A DNA stretch of 64,000 nucleotides from Oscheius tipulae. Its lineage: Eukaryota; Nematoda; Chromadorea; Rhabditida; Rhabditidae. The stretch is from NCBI GenBank assembly GCA_037178975.1, contig JASJZH010000003.1:9593433-9657432 (forward strand), in the 5' to 3' direction. Position 1 is the first letter of the stretch. Each line of letters opens with the position of its first letter. The notes beneath the pieces are model-generated. The model did not search any database. It was given only the letters and a program-made list of their open reading frames with translations, and had not been told where the DNA came from. The position numbers and the translations under genes were made by a program. This document shows positions 47,801 to 59,691 of the stretch, in pieces.

Positions 47801-50800
47801 TCTATTTTCAGTCAGAAGGATCTTCAGCCGTTCTGCCCGAGAACGATGACACCAGCTACGAGGAACTGTCACCAATCACTGACAGAGCCACAACACCACA
47901 CCGCTTCAACCTTATCCAGGTACTGCTCGTCATTTTGACCACATTCCTTGCCCCCCTATTTGCTGAAATTCAAAACGATTAGTGGCCTTTTGGCCCCCTC
48001 CCTCCTGAATCATACAAAAGTGACGCGTGGCTGCCGGTAGTTCCCCAGTTGAGCTGTTTTTATTGGTGTGAGAATTTCGGTGGGATGACGCTGTGGTCCT
48101 TTCCTCTATGTGAGTCACCAACTGGCCTCGAAAGAGCCACGTGGGATGCGCATCCAAATCCTCTGCGGTATGTTGCGCGGCAGAAGGCAACCCATCGAAA
48201 AGGTTTGTTTTCTTTGCTGAACTTCATGTTTTTCTTCGGGGGTGTTGGAAGCCAGGAATTCCGCGCTGCGTTTTCAGTAGTAAGCAGAACTCTATAGAAT
48301 GTAGTTAAAATGCGGCAGGATAACAACGAGACACAGGATAGAGAGAGACAGAAAGACAAATGTCTAGAGTACAGTTATAATGTCTCTCCATTTTAGCAAG
48401 ATTCCGTCGTCAATGGAGGTCCAATCTCGAAACAATCGGACACGGAAAAAGTCTTCATGATGCAGACTTTGAAGCAGAAACTGTCTAAGTACCAGTCCTT
48501 CATCGACAAGGCTTTCCATCACATGACCAAGGGAGGTGAACAGTTCGTCGAAGCTGATATCATAGAGGTTAGCAAGAATTCGCGGAACAAGAGATGGTCC
48601 CATTTAGGGCTGTACAATTGTCTCCAAGGTTCTAGCCAAGGCTGGGACGCTTCGAAAAGTGTCGCAAGACTTGACCACGGCTCTTTGCGACTTTCTCAGA
48701 GATCAATCCTACTTTGATACGATCATCAAGCTCTTTGTGTCTACATCTACCTGTGATGCGGGTATTTGCACTAGCAATTTTGGAACAAAACCGTTTTCAG
48801 TGCGATTTCATTGTGGACGCGTGTTGGAAGAGTGCTTTTCGGAGAATAACATCGAATATTTGGTAAACAAGGGCTGGCTGAAAAAGTTGGTTTTGAGCGC
48901 AATGAAGATGAATCGGTGAGATTAATGACAGTTCTTCGGAAGATGAAGTTTAGAAATTCGGATCAACAGCGGATGAACATGAGCATTATTGAGAAGCTTT
49001 TCTCACACAAGGAGAGCACGACTCTGACGTTAGTTTTTTGGGACAGAGAGATAGAGGGACAGAGAGACATAGAGATAGAGAGATAGAGAGATTGAGAGAC
49101 AAGGAAGACAGAGTTTAAGGCTGATCGAAATCGGAGTTCTTGACCACATTCTGCTCACATGTAAGATGGAGATGAATTCCTTGCCTACTCAACGGCATTC
49201 TGCCATCGCTCTCTGTAATATGGCTCTCCATGCAAATGCAGAGTGCCGCAAGAAGATTGCGATGAAGAGGGTAGGGTAAAAATAATTTCATTTTTTTTTT
49301 GCATTGGAAGCTTTTGTTTTGACGGCAAAATGACTCCTCATGGAGCGACGAGAAGATGACTTTCAGATTCCTGAATGGCTATTTCTCCTCGCCTCTCGAC
49401 CCGATGACCCCACTCGGTACTACGCCTGTCTTGCCATTTGCGTACTCTCCTGTATGAAGGTTAGTGTTTGAAGTCACAAAATGTTATCGCCCCCTGTCTC
49501 TCTTTCTCTATGTGTGTGTGTGACAGCTGGCTGTTTGAAAGAGAGTGTGTGTTGGGAACCGGAGGAGCGTCACCTGAGAATTTATTTGTGTTTACCCCGG
49601 GGGAATCCCCCGACGCCCTTGGTCACAAGACTAAGGACAGAAAACAGTAAACGGTCTAAAGCGAGACAGAGGACAGAGATTGTGAAAACAAAGGTTCACT
49701 GAGCGCGATCTTCTGATCTCTGTCGGTGTACTCTTCCAGCAATGGTCTTTGTAACGGGCATACCGAAGAAAGTGATGTAGAAGGAGAGCAAAGGGCGTTA
49801 CTAAGATGGGTTTAGCCACAGATTCCGGGTCGTTATCTTCGACCCGCTTGGAACAAAATACAATTGACGTGGTTCCAGGACATGGTCAAAACTACTGACA
49901 CGTTGAAGTTGGTCGAGCCGTTTCTACAGCAGCATACACCGGCTGCCTTGGCTTCAGACGTTCGTCATTGGCCTGGGCGAAGCACTAGCTGGCTAGAAAA
50001 GTAAGTACTGCGGTATCTCTGTTTCTCTATCTTTCTCTTTTTTAGTCTCTGTCTCTGTTTCTCTGTCTCTCAACCTCTCTTTGTTTCTGTCTCTCTGTCT
50101 CACTATCTCTCTTTCTCCTTCAACCTACAGAGCACTTCAGATTGGTACCGTTGCTACGAACAGGAGTAAAGAAGGAGGCTCGAAGTGCTGCCTCCTATCA
50201 CTTTGCCCTAGAAGCAATTGTGAAAAAGGAACAGAACAAGCTGATTGTCTTCCAGGTATGGTTTCCCTTTATCTATTTTCACCGTAACCATCATCAATTC
50301 CACCCGATTCCTGTCTCCATAAATAGACGACCAATAAAAATCACGACCCGTTCGATGTAACGGGACGAAGATCACTTTTCCGACTTTCCCCCTGCCTCTT
50401 ACTACTTGAACAGTTTTCTCCATTTTCTCGGGCTCTTTCCGTGACGGCGTGACCGGTTTTCCGGTGGCTGCACAAAGTGTTTCGATGAATCACTGTGATT
50501 CTTTGGGTGTGTGTAAGCGGGACTGACCCCCCTTCATTGTCACCCAAGAGGGCTCTCCGCTTCTCATATTTTTGTCTCATTCCTCTCATGAGTCAGCTGC
50601 AGACATGGTAAGCTCCTCTTCTTCTCAAATACTGTCACGATTTCATCACCTCTCCCGCTACTAAGCCCATAAAGACAGGTGTAATTAGTCGAGGTTAGGC
50701 TGACGAGGCTGTGTCTAAGGCGCGCAATCTTATGAAATAGACCGACCTGTAGGACACACGCGTGCAACCAAGATAAGCACACATTTCCGGAGGGGTCCAC

Positions 50801-53800
50801 TTAATGGTCAGAGGGGCCCCCAGACCGGTTTTGAACCGTGTCGAAATCTACATGCTTATACGGGGTTGCGTCACATTTCTTATGGCAAGTCTCTTACACT
50901 TAAGTTACTTTTTTTTACCATCTCTTGACCAACGCATTCTTTGAAGTGAGCCACGCTCCCTGTGCCAATATCTAAAGTTAAGTATTTTTAAAGCTGTACG
51001 CACATTGCTTAGTCGGTTGGCTCTCTCACTATCAATGAAATGGGTCGGGTTCGGTTCCCACGCTGGTCCATTCTTTTTGTCTTCACATGAAATACTCATA
51101 AGCACCATGAGGTTTATAACTGAGTATTACCAACAAAATACTCCCAATTTCTCTCCTGTGTTCAAACTGTGACTGTATCAGACCAGTCACCTGTCTCAGT
51201 AATCTTTTCTCATCCCTTATCCTCCCTCCCTGTTATTATTTTTAACACGTAAAACGGACGCCCGCTTCAGCGATAAGTGTCTGCCCAAACAAGTCAGCCT
51301 GTCTCGCTCCCAATTAAAACGAAAACAGCTTAGCCGATCAGCCTGAACTGTACTGGGTGGGGAGGCCGGGCGTGTGATGTGTTTGTGGCATATGTGACCG
51401 CGATTCCTGTTTTATGGCCAAAAATAGAGAGAAACTGTCTAGGGCTGACCCCTTATAGAACGGCCTGACCTGCCAGTAAGTGCTTGTGCGAAAACTTGCG
51501 AAAGCAACCGTGAGAGATGGGATTAGAGATGCGCGAGAAGATGGAGGCGACAGTGAGCTGGGTGGTGATCTACCGGGTCACCAACTGATGACTAATTAGC
51601 ATAAAATGCAGAGAGAGAGAGAGCGGGCGAAGGATTCGGCAGCCGAGAATTCCGGGAATTCCTACGCGTGTGGGCTGATGACTAAGTTGAAAGACTAAGG
51701 ACCGTAAATATTGTGCCTTTGTCTAGATTTGAATGTTCCCGAAACTGTTCGATGAATATGTCCTCAGATGACCAGATGACGCAGCCATCTGGCAAGCTCT
51801 GGGTGTCGAGGAGGCACCTTTGGTGACTGGGCGCAAAGAGACCAGAAGTCACAGTTAATATCTTGTCATCTTCTCCCATTTATGGCAGTTATTGTCTGCG
51901 GACAGATTTCCGCGAAAAAGGATCCCTCTAATTAGGCAGTCGCTTATCTGACCATCTCACAGGGTGGCTGACCTGGATGGTCCCATTTCGAAAGACTACG
52001 CAAGTAGCGGCAAGGTTACGGCCCAATGGCCCGCAAAAGATCTGTGTCCTTAGAGAACAAATGAGAAAGACAGAGACGAGTTCTTACTATATACCCTCAG
52101 AGAACAAGTAGACAACACAAAGGCGATGGCAACCATAGATCGGGGTACTCTAAAAGATCTGTCCGTCAAAGATCAACCCCAGATGACCAGTTGGTTGGCA
52201 ATCAGAGGTCAGCCTGTTGTGCTCCCCCCGTTGTGTTGCCCCTCCCCCTTCTCGCGCGCTGTCTCCCTCAACAGTTTCGTAAATCGGCGAGAGGGGCGGA
52301 GCATAGTGAGAGACCGCTACCGGCTGCACAGTTATCAGTGAGTGTGTGAGCGCCGGCATGTCGTCGGAGCCACGCGAGCTTCTTCGGATACCCTCATCGC
52401 CCCTCAAATCGCCTCTTCCCACGGCTACCGTGGCGCCCCAGCAGCAGACTTTTTCCCTGTCGCGACCTACCAGCATGACCCACTTGCCTTTGGTCAGGAA
52501 GGGTCCCGAGGCTCCCTCTAAGGGTGAGCTGGTGGTCAAGCCGACTAGCTATATTTGCAAAGGCGTTGCCTTAGAACGTTTTCGTCGCTCCAAGACAAGG
52601 AGATTCTTTCATCCTTACGCAAAAAAGGTACGATTTCGTCAGATCTCTTGAAACTTGGTCCTTATCGTTTTGGGTTTTATCTACAATTACCTCCGCTTCC
52701 CACAAAACCTCCCACAGATAGAGTCATTCCATCACTCTCGCCCCCTCTAGACATCCATTAATGGTACAAAGTCTATAGAACCTGCTTATACGAGAGTGGG
52801 AGAACGTTGAAATCTGTTGTTGTCTGTTTTCACTGTACTGATAGGACAGACACAGTCGGCGGGGGTGACAAACACAGCTCTCTGTGACAGGTAGTTGTGC
52901 TTTGAGACTCTAGGCAGTCTAGACGCGAGAGAATAAGTCAACATTGTAGATCAAAAGCACGCAGACCTTATCTTAAAACTTGGGTTTCCCTTTTTTTGTC
53001 CCTTTTCCGTCTTCCTGGCCGGTCGCGTTCATGTTGCACTCTTCCCTGTTTGGAGAGAGAGCTCTTCCTAAGCGCCTCAGGGTCAACAGCAGAACCGAAA
53101 AAAGGTGTCCGGGAAAGGGACCTGTTCTTGTGCTTGTATCTCTGATCCATCCAAACAGTCAACTCGTAAAACTTTTGGCCATGCGAAACCTCGAAGAGAT
53201 CAAAGTTGGACACGGACATTTGATCTCGCGCGAGCGACAATCCATGATACTGTTTTCCATAGAGTATTTACGGCTAGAAGTACAGTCCCCGATAAACAGA
53301 CCTTTCGAATTTGTGTCTGTCAGCTGATACAGTACGACACGGTGGTCGGGAACTGACCTCGTTCTTTGTCACAGAACTGAGTCACAATCGCTCTGCTCGC
53401 CGTTTCTTTTCGGGAAGAGAAGAGACCTTGAGGGCAGTCCTCTTTTGCGCGTTTAGCTGACTCATAGGGCAGGTTCGGGGAGCTGAAAGAAAAGCTGGAC
53501 TGTCATCTATGGTGTAGCAGAATCTATTCCCTTCCCTCGAAAACGGGGTCAACTCCTCAAAACAAACAGCTGCCAGTTGAACTAAAGCTGCTTAGTGAGA
53601 GAGAGGAGTAGGGCATCCCACGCGAAATGGGTCTCGATTCTATTTTCACAGACCTCCCTGTGAGGAATATCTGGCGCCTATGACTATACGTTTTCAGGAG
53701 ATCGGCGCCATCCAGGCCCTGAAAGAAGTCGCCGGCTATCCGGACGAGGTGGCTGCCAAGTACAGCAGCGAAGCCTTGACTGTCATCGGCGAGGAAGTGC

Positions 53801-55434
53801 CCTACAAGTTGGCCCAACAGGTACCCAGCTGGACCATTGGCGACGTCCAGTACTGGGTCAAAAAGGTAAGGGGGATCAGGTCGGAACCGATCGCGCTGCG
53901 TCACAGCAACCACAATGTCCCGCCATGGCGATGGTTGTAGATTATCGGTCTGGTCGGGGAAGGGTTTGATGACGTCGCGGGAACAGACTGTTCTCTGAAT
54001 ATTGTGTGCCTATTGCAGATCGGATTCGAGGGATATGTGGACAACTTTGCAAATCAAATGGTCGACGGGGATCTGCTCTTGCATCTGAGTGAGAGAGATC
54101 TGGAACGCGACCTGAAGATGGAGTCTGGACTCCATAGAAAACGGTTCCTTCGCGAGTTGGAAAGTCTCAAGATCGCGGCAGACTATTCGTCAGTCGATGA
54201 CACCAACCTCGACCACCTTCTCATGTCCCTCAGTCCCGAGCTGTCTGTCTATACGTATAAGGTAAGATCAGTCTGAAGATCTCCCAAAAAACTACTTTTT
54301 CAGATGTTGACAAACGGCGTCAACCGAAACATTCTTCCCTCCCTGACTGACGAGCTCATGCAGTCAGCTTGTGGTATTGAGAACCCAATCCATCGGCTGA
54401 AGTTAACGCAGGCCTTCAGAGGTACGAGACACTTAAGCCTTCACAATGACGTGTTTAGATTACAAACACCCCGACGATGTGGAAGTAGCTATGTTGAGCA
54501 AGCAGATTGACATCTTCATCAGTTATCGCCGAAGTACTGGCAACCAACTGGCCTCTCTAATCAAGGTCCTTCTTCAGCTGAAAGGCTACAAGGTATGCAG
54601 TCTTACCAGACATCGCTAACTAAAAGTGTTTAGGTTTTCATCGACGTTGACCGCCTCTACGCCGGAAAGTTTGACCTGTCGTTGCTTAAGAACATCAAGG
54701 CGGCAAAACATTTCATTCTTGTTCTGACTCCAGGCTCTATGGATCGTCTTTTGAATGATCACAATAAGGAAGACTGGATTCATAAGGAACTCAGCTGTGC
54801 CTTCGAGAACGCGAAGAACATCGTTCCTATTTTTGAACAGAACTTTGAGTTCCCGGATGAAAATCAGATACCTGAAGATATTCGCATGATCACGAAATAT
54901 AACGGAGTCAGGTGGGTAATCGTTTTGAAGAGGAGTAATAGGGATAGAAACAGAGAGACAAGAAGCGGAGAAATAGAGAGGCAGAGAGACAGAGATAGAC
55001 AGAAAAAGAGAGACCGAGACTGAGAGACTGAAAAGCAGAGAGACAGTGAGACAGAGACGGGATCCAGGTACTGTATCACGAACCTTGTCTTTCAGGTGGA
55101 TCCACGACTACCAGGAAGCCTGTGTTCACAAGGTGATCAAGTTCATTGAAGGCGATCTCAACAGGACACCTTCACTGAATCAGGCCGACTTTGACCTACC
55201 AACTCCAGCCATCAGTAATCGGGTCATGAGCAGCAGTAGTGTCAACGTCTTGCCAAGAAAGACTCATCCTCGATTCCACGGCAGTGTTAGACAGGCATCA
55301 ACGTCAAGCAATAGGTCACGATTAGGAGAGCCGACCACTCCGCACTGTGAGTTGACCATGTGGAAATCTGTCTTACAAAAGTTTTTCAGTTTCTCCATCG
55401 AATTCGACAGAAAAAGTGCGGCGAAGACCAATGA
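41879..55434 (+). CDS. tir-1: SARM1/TIR-1 NAD hydrolase (5' end unresolved)
   Basis: Signalling protein that cleaves NAD+ through its TIR domain; in nematodes TIR-1 acts in p38 immunity and neuronal fate. About 20 exons. A disordered Pro/Ser-rich N-terminal part (exons from 41879, 42125 and 42923, a symmetric exon 45302-45424, 46551 to about 47890) precedes the armadillo domain (48398-50256; [32 protein letters not shown]). Two SAM domains follow (53698-54470; [50 protein letters not shown]). The TIR domain (54460-55150) has [26 protein letters not shown] and [11 protein letters not shown], whose Glu aligns with the catalytic Glu of human SARM1. The 47490 intron seems to use a GC donor. A 44 bp terminal intron gives a stop at 55434; reading through would end at 55558. 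The first exon and start codon are not identified. Confidence 0.92.
42690..42785 (+). repeat. intronic GAGACAGAGA simple repeat
   Basis: Purine-rich array in the tir-1 intron that ends at about 42922. Confidence 0.75.
44552..44605 (+). repeat. tRNA-like fragment in tir-1 intron
   Basis: TGGCTCAGCCGG (44556-44567) is a perfect A-box and GGTTCGAATTT (44586-44596) a good B-box. They are only 18 bp apart, too close for an intact tRNA. It looks like a shortened tRNA-derived repeat. Confidence 0.55.
44898..45133. mobile_element. foldback MITE, family 2
   Basis: A 236 bp element in a tir-1 intron. TACCGTATTACCCC at the left is exactly mirrored by GGGGTAATACGGTA at the right. The arms match over about 100 bp, including CGCAGTTACGTATTCGCGTT. 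The loop holds GTTGTAGAGCAGATC. There is no coding capacity. Confidence 0.85.
45302..45424 (+). other. symmetric (possible cassette) exon of tir-1
   Basis: This 123 bp exon begins after GGGGTAG and ends at CAG|GTACGA. Its phases match the exons before and after, so including or skipping it keeps the frame. It encodes a Ser/Leu-rich segment ([17 protein letters not shown]). It also contains two in-frame Met codons and could instead mark an alternative start. Confidence 0.55.
45575..45668 (+). repeat. intronic GAGACAGAGA simple repeat
   Basis: Purine-rich array within the tir-1 intron between 45424 and about 46550. Confidence 0.75.
50010..50128 (+). repeat. intronic TCTCTGTCTC simple repeat
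   Basis: Pyrimidine-rich array that leads into the acceptor of the last armadillo exon of tir-1 and may serve as its polypyrimidine tract. Confidence 0.75.
51000..51064 (+). repeat. tRNA-like fragment in tir-1 intron
   Basis: A-box-like TTGCTTAGTCGG (51005-51016) and B-box GGTTCGGTTCC (51048-51058) are spaced as in a tRNA. The acceptor-stem ends do not pair. Confidence 0.45.
52358..52523 (+). CDS. possible alternative first exon in tir-1 intron
   Basis: Inside the 3.4 kb intron between the armadillo and SAM exons, ATG 52358 opens a Ser/Pro-rich frame ([37 protein letters not shown]) ending at a good GTGAGC donor. It could start an isoform lacking the armadillo domain. However, its donor phase (1) does not match the next known exon (phase 0), so a further exon or another gene would be needed. 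Confidence 0.35.
54945..55060 (+). repeat. intronic GAGACAGAGA simple repeat
   Basis: Purine-rich array in the intron that splits the TIR domain of tir-1 before WIHDYQEA. Confidence 0.8.
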
Positions 55435-55558
55435 ATGTTTCAACAACGACGGCAATCGACAGATGATATTACATAGATCTCCCTACTCTTCTCATCAGCT
55501 CACGGGTCCCTTAAGTATTCTCTCCCTTTCCCACTCCCTCCAAAATGCTGAGCAATAG

Positions 55559-56247
55559 ATATTTTTATAGATTTTTTTTAGATTTCTAGCTGTTATACTG
55601 GTTGTCTCTAGAATGGGAGAGAATGTTCCAGCACCAAAGTCTACAGGTTGATTGTTCTTTACAGCCCCCAGCTCTATTGTGATCCCACTTTTATCTCCAC
55701 GTCTTCTTTAATGTATACAGATTCTATTGCACATATAAAATTATTGAGAAAGGTTGTAACTTCAGGAAGGGGCCAGAAATGTTTGGTGATCTCCAAGTGA
55801 TCGGTCTCCCAGACTACATTCCTCGGCACCTTTGTTTGTTGTTTTGCAAGGCGGACACGTGGATCTTTCTTGAAAATAGGACAAACACGGTTCAAGCTAG
55901 TGGAGCAACATGTTTTGACTCTTGACCCGAATGCACTTTTGATGTTGAGGTAATGAAGGGGAAAGATGAAGTCTCTGTCTCATCTTACATTGGGTGGACA
56001 CTGCACAAAGCAGACCCAGCAGGCCAGCTGTCTCGCCGCCATACAATCTCGGTAGGCGAGAGGCCTGTGTCTATGTGAGCGGGGAAGTTTCTCTCCAACT
56101 GCCCTTAATTCAGCCGTCAGTATCAAAAGGACTGGTGAGCTGGTAGCGGGGCGAAAAGTGAAATTTAGTCTTACCCCATTGACTTCTCTCATGGAGTCCA
56201 TGTAAAATTCTGAATGACATTTTTATTCTTCTTTTGTTCGAATGAGA
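55559..56247. other. tir-1 3' flank, no resolved gene
   Basis: Both strands show short protein-like frames. On the plus strand KGPEMFGDLQVIGLPDYIPR ends near 55922. On the minus strand FKKDPRVRLAKQQTKVPRN ends near 55674. Neither links to other exons in phase and I recognise no domain. The tir-1 3' UTR probably occupies the left part. Confidence 0.4.
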
Positions 56248-59200
56248 TCACAGGGGCGTGTTGAGACCGGCTATTTTGCCAAGCAGTAGAGATACAGCAG
56301 AGGACATCGACGTAACGAGCTCCATATTTTTGTTGAAAAAATCAATTTGCTTCTGAAAATAGAAGGACGTTGTGTCTTTTAACTGTTTCTACCTCCATCA
56401 GCTCATACTGCTTTGCACGAAATTCGTCTTCGGTGATCGGTCTAGGAACAAACGGCTCTGTCTCCCTCGATTCACGTTTCCGTTTTCTTGTTGAATTGGA
56501 ATACTGTTCATCTTCATGTCTCAAGATCGTGTCCATATTTAGAGGCTCTCCCTCTATGCTTTCGGGAGCTTCAACTTTTATCTCCTTGCTCTGAAGCGCG
56601 ATTGTTGGATGGGGAAGAAATATAGTGAGACAGAATAACAGAGACAGGAAGACAGATAGATAGAGTGACCGATAGACAGAGAAACAGTTAAAACTGTTTT
56701 TATTTCCATTCTTCTTAGTTGTAAAGCGTTTTTACTAAATTTGAGGATGTTTTTGTTTATATTTTGTTTCTATCGTACAAATCGTAAAATTATCAGCATT
56801 CTTCAGGATAGTCCTTTTTACTACGCGACGGTTCATCAAAAGGTATTAAATGGAGCAAAGCACGTCTTTTCTTTCGTTTCCTAAGGCAACCCTAAGCCAA
56901 AATCCTTGTTTTGACACCAATTCAACTTGCGTTATTTGCAGGCTCATCTCGCTTTGCCAGCAGAAGAACACGAAAACCTCGGTAGGATTGAAGAAAAAAA
57001 AGGAAGCACATCATCTTCGCTACGAAAAAAGACTGGATGTCTACAAAAATACTCTCATTTCAAGTCAGAAGAGTATTATCGGACGATTTTCACAGCTGCA
57101 TGGAAATCTGCTGTGAGACCTCATGCCGAAATGGATACACTGATGAAAACACTGATACAGCCAAAAGTTATTTTTTTAAATTAGTCTCGTTTATTCTTGA
57201 TTACCTCAGGTTTTCTATCAGAAAGACCAACGGGAAAGATGAACTAACTGGAAATGGAAGGATCATTATTACCCGAAGCAGAATATTCCACATTCTATAT
57301 GCGGTTCACACTGCAGGCGGCTGCTCTGGTCGTGACATTATGTGGCCTCATGTAAAACATTATTTCGGACTTAGGCTTATCCCCTGAAGAGAGGAACAGT
57401 TAGACTTTCATAGCCTCTTTATAACTTTTTTTTTTCAGACGAATCGTTTCGCATTACATCAGTTGCTGCAAAATCTGTCCCCTGAAGAGAGGAAAAGAGA
57501 AGAAGGGAATCGTAAAACCTTTTGTGACCCGTACACAGAATTGTTTTGGAATTTTATGATTTGGTCGACGAAAAGAAAATAAAAAGGTAAAAACGTTCAA
57601 AAATCTGGTAAAAGCGCATCACAAATGGCTAAAAAGAAATAAAAACACTTTGAACTAGTTCAAAACAGTTTGAACTGAAAAACACTTTGAACTGCAACGT
57701 TTATATATGTTGCAGTTCAAAGTGTTTTTCAGTTCAAACTGTTCTGAACTAGTTCAAACTGTTTCAACACTTTGAACTAGTTCAAAGTGTTCTATTTCAG
57801 TTCGAAGTGTTTTACGGCAGTTCAAACTGTTTTGAACTAGTTCAAAGTGTTTTTATTTCTTTTTAGTCATTTGTGGTGCGTTTTTATCAGATTTTTGGAT
57901 GTTTTTACCTTTTTATTTTCTTTTCATCAATCAAATCATAAAATTTTCAGCATTTTGACACCAAAACGACTTGAAAAGTTCCCATTAGGCAATTCTGGAA
58001 CTCCAATATCCCATTTCCTTCACGTTTTTGACGTTTTTCTGATTTGTTCGCCCTATTCGCTCATTTCTAGTTTTTCTTTTTCAAAACGAGCGAATGGTAC
58101 GAGCGACGAATCACAAAAGACGTCAAGAATGTAATAAAAATGGGATGTTGGAGCTTCTAAAGGGGGTTTCGTCAAGTCGTTCTAGTGTCAAAATGCTGAT
58201 AATTTTACGATTCGTACGATGGAAACAAAATAAGAACGAAAAACATCCTCAAAAACGCTTTACAAATAAGAAGAAAGGTAATAAAAACACTTCGAACTAG
58301 TTCAAAACAGTTTGAACTGCCGTAAAACACTTCGAACTGAAATAGAACAGTTTGAACTAGTTCAAAGTGTTGGAACAGTTTGAACTAGTTCAGAACAGTT
58401 TGAACTGAAAAACACTTTGAACTGCAACATATATATATATAAATGTTGCAGTACATAGACTATGTATAGATAGGGGGACAAAGAAACAAGGAGACACCGA
58501 TACAGAGAAATAGAAAGACAGAGAGACAGAGTGACGGTGAAACAAAGAGATAGAGATACAGAGAAATAGAGAGACAGGGAAACAGAAAGACATAGAGATA
58601 GAGTGACAGAGAGGCAGAGAGAGAAAGAGAGACAGACTTTCCAACTCACCAAAAGTTCCGCCCCGACAGTCCAATTGTTCCGATCTCTTGGCTGACTGTC
58701 TTGAAAATGTCGCCACAGCTTGAAGTCCGATTCGGAGTCGAACATTTCCACAACAATATTAGATATATTGCCACGTCTAACCATCTCCACATAATCAAGA
58801 CCTTTCCTCATAACACGCGATTTTTTGTTGTCAAAGTGGGACTTCAGCTTATGCGCATCAGTCGCAATTCCAAATCTTCGTAGGATGTCCGTTGTCAAGT
58901 GGCCCATTTTCTGCTTCCTCTCCAAGATGTTCAGATTAGAGCGGGAGTTTGTGTTCTCGAGCAGAGCGTTCTGATTCTTCAAGAAGTACTCGATCACGTA
59001 GTCGGAAACTGGACTAGGCAAAATCAGTTTGTTCTCCAATTTAGACTCGTCCTTTCCCTGTCTCGGCTCGTAGCACAGGCGGGTTCCGTTTCTCAACAAG
59101 GATTCCAGAAGATTTCCACCACTATCCATATCATCAGTTGTCAGATTCGAGCTGACGGTGGCTTCTTTGATCGCATTATGGAACCGATGAGTTAAAGGAT

Positions 59201-59691
59201 ATTCCTCTTTCTGCGGATTAGAGAGATAGTTCCAGAGTCTTCTATCTGTTTCATTCTTGAAAGCTTCCGTAACACTGGAAAATACACTATGTGCATTTAC
59301 CTTTCTCCTTTCTTTCTGTCTCTGTCTTTCTTTGCCTTTCTTCCACTCACCTCAATCCGGATTGATTCATCTTTTGTTTATACTCGTGTCCCTTCTTGTA
59401 AACTCTTGCCTTACGATTATCGAAATGGTACTTGATTTTTCCTTGGTCACTGTGCACGCCGTAGACACCCCGACACTCATCTGTCAGTCGCTTCAGTAGC
59501 AACTTTCGATGCTCCATCGACAGCTGAGTACGGGACATTGAGGAATCCAGAAGGAGGCTGCGATTATCCAAGTAGAAGTTGACAACGAAGTCGGACGCGA
59601 GGGGGTGATTATGAAACTTCTGTAAGGTAGTGTTCTTTTTTGCATTTATCGATTGTGACAGACAAAAAAGCCTTACATCGTTCTGCGTCAT
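56248..59691 (-). CDS. protein with duplicated HFDN-motif domain, function unknown
   Basis: Minus-strand exons 59691-59677, 59619-59351, 59274-58650, 56590-56393 and 56352-56248 join in phase to 403 codons plus stop. I do not recognise the family. Two copies of one domain (about residues 8-85 and 140-230) share the pattern SDxVxxxxLxN, a following basic RK helix, and a signature: IKYHFDNRKARVYKKG in copy 1, LKSHFDNKKSRVMRKG in copy 2. The helical, basic character suggests DNA binding of the Myb/SANT-like or MADF sort, which is inference. The C-terminal part has a basic RKRKRESRE run and a helix MELVTSMSSAVSLLLGKIAG. CTCTTTCAG 11 bp upstream of the ATG suggests trans-splicing. The 2.06 kb intron holds foldback elements. 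An ATG at 59876 (MAKILDK) could belong to a longer 5' end. Confidence 0.7.
56690..57605. mobile_element. foldback element with decayed integrase-like ORF
   Basis: Sequence X at 56690-56815 (TTGTAAAGCGTTTTTAC, GAGGATGTTTTTG, ATCGTAAAATTATCAGCATT) returns inverted at about 57545-57605. Between them, plus-strand frames at 56945-57184, 57150-57387 and 57440-57580 look like fragments of one protein. One part (FHILYAVHTAGGCSGRDIMW) resembles the H2C2-type zinc-binding segment upstream of integrase cores. This suggests a degenerate transposon, but I cannot assign the class. Confidence 0.5.
57640..57862. repeat. palindromic array of GAACTAGTTC, left
   Basis: Four copies of the perfect palindrome GAACTAGTTC (57652, 57746, 57774, 57834), each usually in TTTGAACTAGTTCAAA. 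The array is itself nearly palindromic about a TATATAT centre at 57700-57712 (ACTGCAAC ... GTTGCAGT). Confidence 0.8.
57855..58285. mobile_element. second foldback element
   Basis: A copy of sequence X at 57855-57960 is mirrored by an inverted copy at about 58185-58285. The inner parts also pair: CAAAACGACTTGAAAAGTTC near 57964, and its complement GTTTCGTCAAGTCG near 58168. There is no coding capacity. Confidence 0.65.
58288..58452. repeat. palindromic array of GAACTAGTTC, right
   Basis: Three further GAACTAGTTC copies (58294, 58354, 58382) ending in the hairpin GCAACAT(AT)nATGTTGC at 58424-58452. The array matches the left array in inverted order. Confidence 0.8.
58470..58640 (+). repeat. 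intronic GAGACAGAGA simple repeat
   Basis: On the transcribed minus strand this reads TCTCTGTCTC and begins just after the GT donor at 58649. Confidence 0.8.

Noticed and set aside
51000-51064. Functional tRNA gene
   Set aside because: Box spacing is acceptable, but the ends do not pair into an acceptor stem.
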